NCBI RefSeq assembly: GCF_006494535.1
Contig: NZ_VHIQ01000006.1
Location: 62,001-126,000, forward strand
Direction of reading: 5' to 3'
DNA: 64,000 bases
Source: Paucihalobacter ruber
Lineage (GTDB): Bacteria > Bacteroidota > Bacteroidia > Flavobacteriales > Flavobacteriaceae
Shown here in pieces: positions 26,016 through 35,428 of this stretch. Made by a program: the position numbers and the translations under genes. The notes under the pieces are model-generated. The model had not been told where the DNA came from, did not search any database, and saw only the letters and a list, made by a program, of their open reading frames with translations. The first letter of the stretch is position 1, and every line of letters begins with the position of its first letter.

Positions 26016-28625
26016 TTAAAATTCTTCAACCACCAAATCACCTTGGTTTCTAAAAACCAGTTGACCGTCGAATTCATCTAGTAAAATGATACTGTCTGTA
26101 GTAACCTTACCTGAAAGTATTTCTTTACTCAAAGCATTTAATACATCTTTTTGAATCACGCGCTTTACGGGTCTGGCACCGTACTCTGGATTGTAACCTT
26201 TTTCGGCCAGATAGTTGATAGCTTCAGATGTGGCATCAAAGGTAATACCTTGCTTGGCAATCATTTTTGTGATGCCTTTTAGTTGTAGGCCAACTATTTC
26301 TAAGATATTTGGTTTAGAAAGAGGCGTAAACATGATGGTATCGTCAATACGGTTTAAAAACTCCGGTCTGATATTTTGTTTTAACAACCCAAGTACTTCA
26401 ATTTTGGCGGCTTCCATAGCTGTATCAATATCTTTTACGGCATTGAATTTTTCCTGAATGATATGGCTACCCATATTTGAAGTCATAATGATAATGGTAT
26501 TTTTAAAATCGGCTACACGACCTTTGTTATCGGTAAGTCTACCTTCGTCAAGCACTTGTAACAAGATGTTGAAGGTGTCTGGATGCGCCTTTTCTATTTC
26601 ATCTAAAAGCACAACCGAATAAGGCTTACGTCTAACTGCTTCGGTTAATTGTCCGCCTTCGTCATAACCCACATAACCCGGAGGTGCGCCAACCAATCTG
26701 CTTACCGCGTGGCGTTCTTGATATTCGCTCATATCAATTCGGGTCATGGCGTTTTCGTCGTCAAACAGGTATTCGGCTAAGGCTTTTGCTAATTCGGTTT
26801 TACCAACACCGGTAGTTCCTAAAAACAGGAAGGTTCCTATGGGTTTTTGCGGATTTTGCAAACCGGCACGACTACGTCTTACGGCATCACTAACGGCTTC
26901 AATAGCTTCTTCCTGACCAATAACACGTTTGTGTAATTCATCTTCCAATTTTAGTAATTTGTCGCGCTCGCTTTGCAGCATTTTAGTAACCGGAATACCG
27001 GTCCATTTCGCAACTACTTCGGCAATGTCATCGTAGGTAACTTCTTCTTTAATAAGCGAGCTTCCAGACTGGTTTTCTTGCAGTTCTTTTTGAAGTTTTT
27101 CCAGTGCTTCCTGAGCATCTTTAATTTTACCGTATCGCAATTCTGCTACTTTGCCGTAATCGCCTTCGCGTTCGGCACGCTCGGCTTCCAGTTTATAGTT
27201 TTCAATATCCGATTTTCTGGCTTGAATGTTTTCAACCACTTCTTTCTCGCTTTTCCACTTTGCGTTCAAGGTGTTGCGTTCTTCTTTTAAATTAGCCAAG
27301 TCTGCTGAAAGCGATTTTAATTTTATTTCATCCTTCTCACGCTTAATGGCTTCAATTTCAATTTCTAATTGCATGATTTTACGGTCGAGCACATCTAATT
27401 CTTCGGGTTTGGAGTTAATTTCCATACGAAGCTTAGAAGCCGCTTCATCCATTAAATCGATTGCCTTATCAGGTAAAAATCTGTTGGTAATGTAGCGTTC
27501 AGATAATTCAACAGCACCAATAATGGCTTCGTCTTTGATACGAACCTTGTGGTGTGTTTCGTATTTCTCTTTAATACCACGAAGTATAGAAATGGCACTT
27601 TCGGTATCGGGCTCATTAACTACTACCTTTTGAAATCTACGCTCAAGCGCTTTGTCTTTTTCAAAATATTTTTGGTATTCATCTAAAGTGGTAGCACCAA
27701 TGGCTCTCAACTCACCACGAGCTAAGGCCGGTTTTAGAATATTGGCAGCATCCATAGCGCCTTGTCCTCCGCCGGCCCCTACTAGAGTGTGAATTTCATC
27801 AATAAACAAAACGATATCACCATCGCTGCCGGTTACTTCTTTGATTACGGCTTTGAGTCTTTCTTCGAACTCACCTTTGTATTTAGCGCCGGCAATAAGC
27901 GCGCCCATATCTAAGGCAAATATTTGTTTTTCTTTTAAGTTTTCAGGGACGTCACCATCAATAATTCTGTGCGCCAAACCTTCGGCAATGGCTGTTTTAC
28001 CTGTACCGGGTTCACCAACTAAAATAGGGTTATTTTTGGTGCGTCTTGATAAAATTTGAAGTATACGTCTTATTTCTTCATCTCTGCCAATTACCGGATC
28101 TAACTTGCCATCGCGGGCTAATTGATTCAGGTTTTTAGCGTATTTATTTAATGCATTATAAGTTTCTTCTTGACTTTGAGAAGTGACCCTGTCACCTTTG
28201 CGTAATTCTTCAATGGCCGCATTTAAACCCTTTTCAGTAACGCCTTGGTCTTTTAGCATTTGAGCAATCTTGCTGTTGGATTTAAAAATGGCAAGAATTA
28301 AATGTTCGATAGACACAAAATCGTCTTTCATTTTTTTAGCGATGATAGCGGCTTCGTTGAGCGATTTATTGGCTTCGCGAGACAACATTAAATCGGCTCC
28401 GGAAACTTTAGCAAAGCTTTCTAGTTGCTTGTCTAGTGCTAATTGTAATGTGCCTGCATTGACATTCAATTTTTTAAGAATGAAAGGCAAGACGTTTTCA
28501 TCTACTTCAAGAACACCTTTAAATAGATGTTCGTTTTCTATTTGTTGATGCCCAAGTTGCTGCGCTAGTTGCTGAGCAGCTTGAATGGCTTCTTGTGATT
28601 TTATGGTAAAATTATTCAAGTTCAT
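26016..28625 (-). CDS. clpB: ATP-dependent disaggregase ClpB
   Basis: An 869-residue Hsp100 chaperone. The N-terminal Clp repeats (1-145) are followed by AAA domain 1 with Walker A GEPGTGKT (204-211) and Walker B LFIDEIH, a coiled-coil middle domain of alternating charged residues (about 410-525), and AAA domain 2 with GTTGVGKT and [11 protein letters not shown]. The pore loop KYKGEFEER and the second GYVGYDEGG are present. It pulls proteins out of aggregates with DnaK. Length matches the family. A terminator follows it and a palindrome (28683-28697) sits in its leader. Confidence 0.97.
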   Translation of the reverse strand: MNLNNFTIKSQEAIQAAQQLAQQLGHQQIENEHLFKGVLEVDENVLPFILKKLNVNAGTLQLALDKQLESFAKVSGADLMLSREANKSLNEAAIIAKKMKDDFVSIEHLILAIFKSNSKIAQMLKDQGVTEKGLNAAIEELRKGDRVTSQSQEETYNALNKYAKNLNQLARDGKLDPVIGRDEEIRRILQILSRRTKNNPILVGEPGTGKTAIAEGLAHRIIDGDVPENLKEKQIFALDMGALIAGAKYKGEFEERLKAVIKEVTGSDGDIVLFIDEIHTLVGAGGGQGAMDAANILKPALARGELRAIGATTLDEYQKYFEKDKALERRFQKVVVNEPDTESAISILRGIKEKYETHHKVRIKDEAIIGAVELSERYITNRFLPDKAIDLMDEAASKLRMEINSKPEELDVLDRKIMQLEIEIEAIKREKDEIKLKSLSADLANLKEERNTLNAKWKSEKEVVENIQARKSDIENYKLEAERAEREGDYGKVAELRYGKIKDAQEALEKLQKELQENQSGSSLIKEEVTYDDIAEVVAKWTGIPVTKMLQSERDKLLKLEDELHKRVIGQEEAIEAVSDAVRRSRAGLQNPQKPIGTFLFLGTTGVGKTELAKALAEYLFDDENAMTRIDMSEYQERHAVSRLVGAPPGYVGYDEGGQLTEAVRRKPYSVVLLDEIEKAHPDTFNILLQVLDEGRLTDNKGRVADFKNTIIIMTSNMGSHIIQEKFNAVKDIDTAMEAAKIEVLGLLKQNIRPEFLNRIDDTIMFTPLSKPNILEIVGLQLKGITKMIAKQGITFDATSEAINYLAEKGYNPEYGARPVKRVIQKDVLNALSKEILSGKVTTDSIILLDEFDGQLVFRNQGDLVVEEF

Positions 28626-28682
28626 GGCTTTTTGTTTTTAGTTTAATTTTGAAAGGTCAATTTTATTGCCAAATAATTTTAG

Positions 28683-28697
28683 CCGACAAAATGTCGG
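28683..28697. promoter_or_regulatory. Palindrome in the clpB upstream region
   Basis: CCGACA, three A, TGTCGG: a perfect 6-base inverted repeat about 58 bases before the clpB ATG. It is not CIRCE or a known heat-shock element that I can name. It could be an operator for a stress regulator. It also lies between clpB and the divergent ytxJ gene. Confidence 0.4.
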
Positions 28698-28787
28698 AAT
28701 GACTTGATTTTTAGATGACTTTTTGTCTGTGTGTAATGAATTGGAATAATTACGACTACCTTTGTGAATACTTATAAATTAAACCAT

Positions 28788-29174
28788 ATGGGCTTATTTA
28801 ATTCTATTTTTGGCAGTGGAAATTCTGGCAGTGAAAGTCAACTGAATTGGAATCATTTAACCGATTTACATCAATTAGAAAGCATTAAAACTAACTCGGT
28901 ATCTAAAGTACAACTCATTTTTAAACATTCTACCAGATGCGGAATTAGCAGAATGGTGTTAAGTCAGTTTGAAAAGTCTTACCATTTTAATGACCAAGCC
29001 TTTGATTTGTATTATTTAGATTTATTGCAACACCGAAATATCTCCAATGAGATTAGTGAAAGCTTTGGAGTATACCACCAATCACCTCAATTATTGATAG
29101 TTAAAAATGGGGTAGTGGTGGCGCATGAATCACACGGAAGCATCAACGACCTAGATTTAAATCAATATTTATAA
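28788..29174 (+). CDS. ytxJ: Bacillithiol system redox-active protein YtxJ (monothiol bacilliredoxin)
   Basis: A 128-residue thioredoxin-fold protein. The segment LIFKHSTRCGISRMVLSQFE matches the active-site helix of YtxJ/BrxC proteins, with a single Cys in RCGIS. The rest follows the fold: a YYLDLLQHR strand, then HQSPQLLIVKNGVVV with the cis-Pro. It would reduce protein-bacillithiol mixed disulfides in the cytoplasm. I start at the ATG at 28788 (MGLFNSIFG); an upstream GTG at 28764 lies inside the -7 box TACCTTTG (28757-28764) and would not be translated. Confidence 0.85.
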   Translation: MGLFNSIFGSGNSGSESQLNWNHLTDLHQLESIKTNSVSKVQLIFKHSTRCGISRMVLSQFEKSYHFNDQAFDLYYLDLLQHRNISNEISESFGVYHQSPQLLIVKNGVVVAHESHGSINDLDLNQYL

Positions 29175-29181
29175 TTTTCAA

Positions 29182-30354
29182 TTATTGAAATTTATAAGAC
29201 CTAATAATGCGTTTGAGTTGTTGTTTTAGGTCCTCGCCACAGTCAAACACCATTTGCTCATTTGGAGGAAATGGCACGCGTGGGTTGTTGATTAAATTAA
29301 CATCTTCAGGTAACAAGGCGCGTTTATCACCTCTGTAAGATGCGAAATAATTTTCGAAAGTAAACTGACTTTTTATTGGAAATCTGTCTAATAGTTTTTT
29401 AGCTGCTAGGTCTTTAAATGCAACAACACCAATAACTTCACTGGTTTTAAACTGGCCTATTTGCAGTACAGTTGCTCTTACCGTTACAAATTTATCAATT
29501 TTTATATCGTTTCCTAGGCTGTCTTTCATCACGTTTCCGTTGCGATCTAATTTGTACTGCCAGCCGTCTTTTATCTCTCTTTCACGCACAAACTCTTTTT
29601 CTCTTAACTGTTCGGGGGAAATGTTGATTTGCGCCAACTGCAAGGACATGGCGTAATCGTAGTTGCGATTTTTTTCTCTTTCTGAATGAAAAACAGTCCA
29701 AAATTTGTCTAATCCGTAAGTGTTGAAATCGAGAAGAAAATCTTCAAGTCGTCTGGGAATAACCTGATTTGATTGGTTCTCAATAGAAACCAATACATAA
29801 TCGGTGCCTTTATAATAGGCCTGAGTCATTAAGTTTCTAACATCTCTGTAATTTGGGTTGATGCCCTCGATATATTCGAACTCATTATAAGCCGAACGGG
29901 CATCTAATTTGTTTGGCGAATTGAGTAAATTCTGTGCTTCGTCATAAATATAAGCCGATGCTTCATTCTTATAATTAGCAATTTCAGTATTATAATTGGA
30001 TGTTCTAAACAAAACTTCTTTTCCGTTAGCGTACAACGGCAAAACGGCTTTTACAGCGTTTTGTCTTGAATCTAAAGCTCTATAGGTTTCCAGTATTTGG
30101 GGTGTATTTGCACTATTGTTTTGTAGTTTCAACAATTCTATTTGATTTAAGTCTCTTTCATTAGCCTTGTTGTAGGCGTTTTGAAGTAAATAAACCAGTT
30201 CAGGGTTTTTATCTTTATTTTTTCTGAGTTTGTTTAAGGCATCAGTAATGGCTTGATTAAAATTACCTGTGTTGATGTTTTTTTCTACATTTTTTGTGCT
30301 GCTACATCCAAAGATTAAAAATAAAGCAGGAATAATTAGGTGTAAAAATTTCAT
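29182..30354 (-). CDS. Flavobacterial lipoprotein of unknown function
   Basis: A 390-residue lipoprotein; the signal peptide ends in FLIFGCSS (lipobox Cys17). The first part (20-180) is helical with repeated YN/YAxG segments that look like weak TPR-type helices; the second part (about 190-390) is mixed and ends in DCGEDLKQQLKRII. No catalytic motif is recognised. It is probably on the inner face of the outer membrane or at the surface. The gene is convergent with ytxJ (7-base gap) and a strong terminator stands upstream of it, so it is its own unit. Confidence 0.75.
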   Translation of the reverse strand: MKFLHLIIPALFLIFGCSSTKNVEKNINTGNFNQAITDALNKLRKNKDKNPELVYLLQNAYNKANERDLNQIELLKLQNNSANTPQILETYRALDSRQNAVKAVLPLYANGKEVLFRTSNYNTEIANYKNEASAYIYDEAQNLLNSPNKLDARSAYNEFEYIEGINPNYRDVRNLMTQAYYKGTDYVLVSIENQSNQVIPRRLEDFLLDFNTYGLDKFWTVFHSEREKNRNYDYAMSLQLAQINISPEQLREKEFVREREIKDGWQYKLDRNGNVMKDSLGNDIKIDKFVTVRATVLQIGQFKTSEVIGVVAFKDLAAKKLLDRFPIKSQFTFENYFASYRGDKRALLPEDVNLINNPRVPFPPNEQMVFDCGEDLKQQLKRIIRSYKFQ

Positions 30355-30392
30355 TAGAAAGCTATTTGAATTCTGAGGCGAAAGATATAAAA

Positions 30393-30424
30393 AAAAGCGC
30401 CGTCTGTTTTAGGCGGCGCTTTTG
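30393..30424 (-). terminator. Intrinsic terminator downstream of the M28 peptidase gene
   Basis: AAAAGCGCCG and CGGCGCTTTT form a GC-rich stem (extendable by a wobble and a C-G pair) with A- and T-runs on the two sides. It begins 6 bases after the peptidase stop at 30430 and can work in both directions. Confidence 0.85.
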
Positions 30425-30429
30425 AAATT

Positions 30430-31992
30430 TTAATTGGCTTTATCTACCACAATTCTTTCGTCTCTATTGGCGAGTTCCCATGCCGTGTAGAAGACTAATT
30501 TGGCTCTGTTTTCCAACAAGTCGTATTCAATTTTATCTGGCGTGTCACTAGGTTTGTGATAATCGGCGTGTGTACCGTTAAAATAAAAAATTACCGGTAC
30601 ATTATTTTTTGCAAAGTTGTAATGATCTGAACGATAGTAAAATCTGTTTGGATCGTTTTCATCATTGTATGTGTAATCTAATTCAATTTGTGTGTGTTTG
30701 TTGTTAACAGCTTCAGAAATCTCATGGAGTTCTGTACTAAGCTTGTCGCTTCCTATAAGATAAACATAATTTCGTTCGCCTTCGCGTTTGGGATCGGTTC
30801 TTCCAATCATATCAATATTGAGATTGGCGACAGTATTATCTAATGGGAAAATTGGATCAACATCAGCGTAATAGGCAGAGCCTAATAAGCCTTTTTCTTC
30901 TCCGGTAACGTGGAGGAATAGAATCGTTCTTTTTGGTGAATAGCCGTTTTTAGCAGCCTCTTGAAAAGCCTGCGCAATTTCTACGATGGCTACTGTACCG
31001 GAGCCATCATCATCGGCACCATTGTAAACTTGTCCGTCTTCTATGCCTACATGATCTAAATGCGCTGAAATAACAATCACCTCGTCTGGTTTTTCACTTC
31101 CTTTGATGTAGGCTACTACGTTTTCTGAAATCACTTCCGTTACATCGCTTGAAATATCGATGGTTGCTGTGATATTTAAAATTTGGGCTTTGTCTGAAGT
31201 TAAAACATCAGCATATAAGGCAGTTGCAAGCGCTTCATTCACCATTAAAGCAAACATATCTGCCTGTTCTGATTTTAGACTTAATCTACCACTTCGGCCT
31301 TGTTGACCCTTTAACCAAGTGGCATATCTTGGAAACGATTCGTTGTCAAGAAGAATCAAACCTTTAGCACCTTTTTCTCTAGCAACCTGTAACTTAGAGC
31401 TCATAGCTTGTCTGCCATTTACCCATTTGGTTGGTTCTGAACTACCGCTGGTTACATAATTACCATTTTCGTCTTTTGGTTCGCCTGCTTTAATTAAAAC
31501 TATTTTATTAAAAACGTCGATATTAGTGTAATCTGAATAATTATCTGAATCTATACCGTAAGCTGCGTAAACTAATTCATCTATTTTATAATTATTGAGA
31601 TTAGCTCCGGACAGGGCAACATGATTTTCGAAGTTTTCAAAGATTTTGTCGCCAATCTTTAGGGTAGCATTTACGCCACCACGTTTTTCTAATGGTACTG
31701 TTTGAAAGTAATTATCGCCTCCTAAAGGAGAAGCAATATCCAGATCAACATACTTCTGTTTTAGATATTCTACCGCTTTTTTCTGTCCGGGTTCTCCTGT
31801 ATCTCTGCCTTCAAATTCGTCTGAGGCATAAACGTACAACATATCGCTCAACTCTTGCGCCGTAATGGTTTGAGCATAGGTGCTTACAGCTTCTTCGTAG
31901 GTAATGTTATTTGTTTTTGAATTAGCGGTTTGGTTAGAACTTCCGCAAGACAATATAACGGCTGTAGATAAGCATAAATAAAGATATTTCAT
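30430..31992 (-). CDS. M28-family zinc aminopeptidase lipoprotein with PA insert
   Basis: A 520-residue lipoprotein (MKYLYLCLSTAVILSCGSS, Cys at 16). After about 50 residues comes EFEGRDTGEPGQKKA, then a PA (protease-associated) insert (about 115-270) and the M28 catalytic domain with SAHLDHVG, NGADDDGSGT, TGEEKGLLGS and NIDMIGR, the usual ligands of two zinc ions, and a late RSDHYNFA His. It removes N-terminal residues from peptides outside the cell. The ATG at 31992 is preferred over 32019, which would lie over the -7 box at 32017-32024. It shares high similarity with the next gene. Confidence 0.9.
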   Translation of the reverse strand: MKYLYLCLSTAVILSCGSSNQTANSKTNNITYEEAVSTYAQTITAQELSDMLYVYASDEFEGRDTGEPGQKKAVEYLKQKYVDLDIASPLGGDNYFQTVPLEKRGGVNATLKIGDKIFENFENHVALSGANLNNYKIDELVYAAYGIDSDNYSDYTNIDVFNKIVLIKAGEPKDENGNYVTSGSSEPTKWVNGRQAMSSKLQVAREKGAKGLILLDNESFPRYATWLKGQQGRSGRLSLKSEQADMFALMVNEALATALYADVLTSDKAQILNITATIDISSDVTEVISENVVAYIKGSEKPDEVIVISAHLDHVGIEDGQVYNGADDDGSGTVAIVEIAQAFQEAAKNGYSPKRTILFLHVTGEEKGLLGSAYYADVDPIFPLDNTVANLNIDMIGRTDPKREGERNYVYLIGSDKLSTELHEISEAVNNKHTQIELDYTYNDENDPNRFYYRSDHYNFAKNNVPVIFYFNGTHADYHKPSDTPDKIEYDLLENRAKLVFYTAWELANRDERIVVDKAN

Positions 31993-32074
31993 AAACCAGA
32001 TTTTAAGGTTAGAATGCAAATTTAAACTAATTAGGAAAACAAAATGTTAATGTTTTCCTATGAAAACAGGTGAT

Positions 32075-33109
32075 TTATTCGATGAGGTCTAACTCCATTC
32101 TGTGGTCCATATTAGCCAAATACCAAGCAACTGTAAAAATGTATTTGCTGCGTTTTTCGAGTAGTTGATAATTAATTTTGTCTTCGGTATCTGTGGGTTT
32201 GTGATAATCTTCGTGCTCGCCGTTGAAGAAAAATATGACGGGTATGTTGTGTTGAGCAAAATTGTAGTGATCAGATCTGTAATAATAACGGTTAGATTCG
32301 TTCTCTTCGCCATATCGATAATCTAAATCGATTGTTGTCGCTAGTCCATTGGCTTTTTCGGCAATAAATTTTAGTTCGTTACTGTGTCTGTTCACACCTA
32401 TTAAATAGAGATAATCATCGGTCGGTTCATGTTTGTAGTCTGTTCTGCCAATCATATCCATATTTAGCATGGCAGTGGTTTGTTCAAGTGGGACTAGCGG
32501 ATTTTCTGTATAATATCTTGAGCCTTGCAAACCAACCTCTTCGGCAGTTACATGAAGAAATATGATATTTCTTTTTGGGCTATATCCGTTTTGCGCTGCT
32601 AACTTAAATGCTTGTGCTATTTCCATAACTGCCGCTGTGCCCGAGGCGTTGTCATCGGCACCGAAATAAATTTGGTCTTCAACAATACCTTCGTGATCGA
32701 GGTGTGCCCCAATTATAATGTATTCATCTGTATAGTCGGTACCTTTAATAAAAGCAATCACATTTTCTGATGTGCCATATTTTTCACCTAAATAGCTTTC
32801 GGGAACTATTTGAGAATAATTTGGTGCGGCTTCTAAGGGTTCAATACTATTTGTTTTATAGTAATTTTTAACGAAAGCTGCAGCCATTTCATGACCTTTT
32901 TGGCCAACTCTTCTGCCTTCGTATTTGTCTGATGCCAGTTCTGAAATAATTAATTTTAAATCGACTTGCGAGATAGTATTGGCATACGATTTTATAATTT
33001 GAGGTTGCTCGTAAACAACGCCATCTTTAAGGTTTTTTATCTTTTCAGAATATCTTAAAGTGGTACAAGAACCAACCAAAAACAATGCGGTGAGAAAGGT
33101 AATCTTCAT
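32075..33109 (-). CDS. M28-family zinc peptidase lacking the PA insert
   Basis: A 344-residue paralogue of the protein encoded just downstream (30430-31992). A lipoprotein-like start (MKITFLTALFLVGSCTT, Cys15) is followed by KYEGRRVGQKGHEMA and, straight after, the catalytic M28 domain with GAHLDHEG, GADDNASGT, TAEEVGLQGS, NMDMIGR and RSDHYNFA. The metal ligands are kept but the PA insert between is missing. Same-strand tandem position and shared C-terminal sequence (HADYHKPSDTPDKI versus EDYHKPTDTEDKI) point to a duplication. Probably a surface peptidase. Confidence 0.88.
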   Translation of the reverse strand: MKITFLTALFLVGSCTTLRYSEKIKNLKDGVVYEQPQIIKSYANTISQVDLKLIISELASDKYEGRRVGQKGHEMAAAFVKNYYKTNSIEPLEAAPNYSQIVPESYLGEKYGTSENVIAFIKGTDYTDEYIIIGAHLDHEGIVEDQIYFGADDNASGTAAVMEIAQAFKLAAQNGYSPKRNIIFLHVTAEEVGLQGSRYYTENPLVPLEQTTAMLNMDMIGRTDYKHEPTDDYLYLIGVNRHSNELKFIAEKANGLATTIDLDYRYGEENESNRYYYRSDHYNFAQHNIPVIFFFNGEHEDYHKPTDTEDKINYQLLEKRSKYIFTVAWYLANMDHRMELDLIE

Positions 33110-33193
33110 TTATAAGCAAATTTTTGTCAAATAAAGCAAAAAAATAGGGAATGCTAAAATGTATTCCTTTAAAAACGTAAGAATTAGATTACA

Positions 33194-33532
33194 TTATTCA
33201 AAATCTATATCCAATGCTTCAAGTTCTTTCAACGATTCTTCCTGAGATTCTTGTTCTTTTATGTTCATTTCTTCTTGGGCTTCTTCTTTAACGATTGCCT
33301 CAGTAAATAATGATTTATAAATCATAAAACCAAGTGCCACAGCTGAAAGCAATAAAATATATTGAACCGGCTTATTAGACTTATCTTGTTTTTTGCTCAA
33401 TATATAAAGCAGAATTGAAAGTGTAATTGCCAGTAAAAGTGGAAATAAAGCAATATTTGAAAGTGGAGTTACAGCCAGTACTAACGCAAGGATAGCTGCG
33501 ATAAAGGCAATTATTTTGATGAAATGTCTCAT
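33194..33532 (-). CDS. Small membrane protein with acidic tail
   Basis: A 112-residue protein with three hydrophobic segments (about 5-25, 28-46, 58-76) and a charged, Glu-rich C-terminal tail (EEAQEEMNIKEQESQEESLKELEA broken over residues 85-112) that could form a coiled coil. I do not recognise a family. It is only three bases downstream of the DUF3108 gene on the same strand, so the two are likely translated together. Confidence 0.65.
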   Translation of the reverse strand: MRHFIKIIAFIAAILALVLAVTPLSNIALFPLLLAITLSILLYILSKKQDKSNKPVQYILLLSAVALGFMIYKSLFTEAIVKEEAQEEMNIKEQESQEESLKELEALDIDFE

Positions 33533-33535
33533 AGT

Positions 33536-34309
33536 TTAATGCATTAATCCGGTAGCCGATTTAATTTTGAGTTCTCCGTTTCCAACGGGGATTTTAAATT
33601 TTCCGTAAACCGGAATTTTGTTGGCGTCGGCGGTTAACCAAAGTACAAAATCTGAATTTTTACCAAGCTCATTGTTTCTTGGTAACGAGATACCCAGTTT
33701 ATAACATTCTTTTCGACCAATGGCTGTATTGATGGTTTCTTTACCCAGCATTTTTACCGAAACGGTAAATTCTTTGTTATCAAACAGAATGGTAAATTGA
33801 GAAGTATCATTGGTTTTTGCTTTATCAATATCAAGATTTCTAAGTTTGTAGAGCGTTGTCACCAAATCGTTGGTATTTGCACCAATAGTAAGAGTTTTGC
33901 GTTCCTCCCAAAATTCGCCTTTGCTGTTTTTTTTGCGCATCAAGCTATTTACTGTTTTAGTTTTTGGATTGAAGTTATATTGCATAAACTTGTAATAACC
34001 ACCTTCGTCAATATCTCGTTTGTAGAGGTATGGGGTTAAATAAGTTGGACTCACATAGCTTTCGTACAAGTCTCTTATTTTGAAAAAATTATCCCATTTG
34101 CTATAAGTTACAGCTGTGGTTTTTAGATGTAGTAAGGTAGATTTTGAAGTTTTAACCTCGTTGACCTGCATGGTAACTTCGGCTATATCTGTAAGAATTC
34201 CAGACATGTTGTACGAAGCTGTAAATACCAGTTTTTCGCCCGACGTTATGGTTTTATTTTGAGCAAACAACAGTGAATTTACTAACAAAAATAAGAGCAA
34301 TAGTCTCAT
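33536..34309 (-). CDS. DUF3108 protein, exported
   Basis: A 257-residue secreted protein. A short signal peptide (MRLLLLFLLVNSLLFAQ) leads into the DUF3108 beta-rich domain: GEKLVFTASYNMSGILTDIAE, then a periodic strand pattern ending with GRKECYKLGISLP and VPVYGKFKIPVGNGELKIKS. The family is predicted to be a beta-barrel-like periplasmic protein of unknown role. It heads a two-gene unit with the small membrane protein. Confidence 0.82.
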   Translation of the reverse strand: MRLLLLFLLVNSLLFAQNKTITSGEKLVFTASYNMSGILTDIAEVTMQVNEVKTSKSTLLHLKTTAVTYSKWDNFFKIRDLYESYVSPTYLTPYLYKRDIDEGGYYKFMQYNFNPKTKTVNSLMRKKNSKGEFWEERKTLTIGANTNDLVTTLYKLRNLDIDKAKTNDTSQFTILFDNKEFTVSVKMLGKETINTAIGRKECYKLGISLPRNNELGKNSDFVLWLTADANKIPVYGKFKIPVGNGELKIKSATGLMH

Positions 34310-34513
34310 AAATTCAGTTTTATAATTGCGATTAACGCATTTAACGTGCCGAAATTACAATAGTTGATTCAAAAATTGAACTTTTTTATCTGCATATCTA
34401 AAATGCAATCTGAAATTTGTTTATACCTTTATACTTTTCTTAACAAAAAAAAAGCTGTTGAAAGAGTAATTTTATGCAATTATTTAATTGATTATTAACT
34501 TAAAACTATACAC

Positions 34514-35362
34514 ATGAAAAAACTATTATGCGGCTTATTTATTGGCTCTTCGATGCTGTTCGCTACAGCGCAAATTGAGGCCCCACAACCAAGCCCGTTC
34601 AGCAAGGTTGAACAAAAAGTTGGCTTAACCGATGTAACTGTTGAATATTCCAGACCGAATATGCGCGGCAGAACCATTTACGGCGATTTGGTGCCTTACG
34701 ATAAATTGTGGCGTACCGCTGCCAATAAAAACACCATGATTACTTTTAGTGATGATGTTACTGTAGACGGCCAGACTTTAAAAGCCGGTAGTTATGCTAT
34801 TTTTACAAAACCGGGTGCTACCAACTGGGAAGTTTATTTTTACACCGATACCGAAAATTGGGGTGTGCCAAGAAATTGGGATGAGAACAAGATTGCAGCT
34901 AAGACAACTATTCAAGCTGTTAATATTCCTTTGACTATGGAAACATTTACTGTAATGTTCAACGATTTATCTAACAGCGGTGCAGTTCTAGGAATTATTT
35001 GGGAGAATACGTATGTGCCAATTCCATTTACTGTACCAACCGATAACAAAGTAAGCGCGTCTATCGAAAAAGCTATGGCAGGTCCCTCTGATGCCGATTA
35101 TTTTGCGGCAGCAGTTTATTATTTAGATGAAGGAAAAGACATAAATAAAGCAGTAGAATGGATTGATAAAGCAGTTGAGATGACATCAAATCAACCACGA
35201 TTTTGGTATTTGCGTCAACAATCTTTAATTCATGCCAAAGCCGGTAACAAAAAACAAGCCATTGCAGCAGCAAAAGCGTCTTTAGAAGGTGCTAAAAAAG
35301 CAGGAAATGATGATTATATCAAAATGAACACCGAATCCTTAAAAGAATGGGGCGCGATGTAA
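34514..35362 (+). CDS. DUF2911 protein with TPR-like tail
   Basis: A 282-residue exported protein. A signal peptide (to ATAQ, about 20) is followed by a DUF2911 domain (about 21-165) with VTVEYSRPNMRGRTIYGDLVPYDKLWRT and then two or three TPR-like helical hairpins (about 185-275: YFAAAVYYLDEGKDINKAVEWIDKAVE broken around residues 195-220). The longer form differs from the anchored DUF2911 protein at 7684-8256. Function unknown. A good terminator follows at 35378-35415. Confidence 0.85.
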   Translation: MKKLLCGLFIGSSMLFATAQIEAPQPSPFSKVEQKVGLTDVTVEYSRPNMRGRTIYGDLVPYDKLWRTAANKNTMITFSDDVTVDGQTLKAGSYAIFTKPGATNWEVYFYTDTENWGVPRNWDENKIAAKTTIQAVNIPLTMETFTVMFNDLSNSGAVLGIIWENTYVPIPFTVPTDNKVSASIEKAMAGPSDADYFAAAVYYLDEGKDINKAVEWIDKAVEMTSNQPRFWYLRQQSLIHAKAGNKKQAIAAAKASLEGAKKAGNDDYIKMNTESLKEWGAM

Positions 35363-35377
35363 ATTGTAAATGATTTT

Positions 35378-35415
35378 AAGGCTATTCATAAAAACTAAAT
35401 TTGAATAGCCTTTTT
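35378..35415 (+). terminator. Intrinsic terminator of the DUF2911/TPR gene
   Basis: AAGGCTATTCA (35378-35388) pairs perfectly with TGAATAGCCTT (35402-35412), followed by a T-run. It lies 16 bases after the stop. Confidence 0.88.
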
Positions 35416-35428
35416 ACCTTCAGATATT

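Noticed and set aside
26973-27290. A 105-codon plus-strand frame inside clpB
   Set aside because: It lies wholly antisense to the conserved clpB middle domain, has no start region of its own and encodes a Phe-rich composition typical of antisense coding strands.
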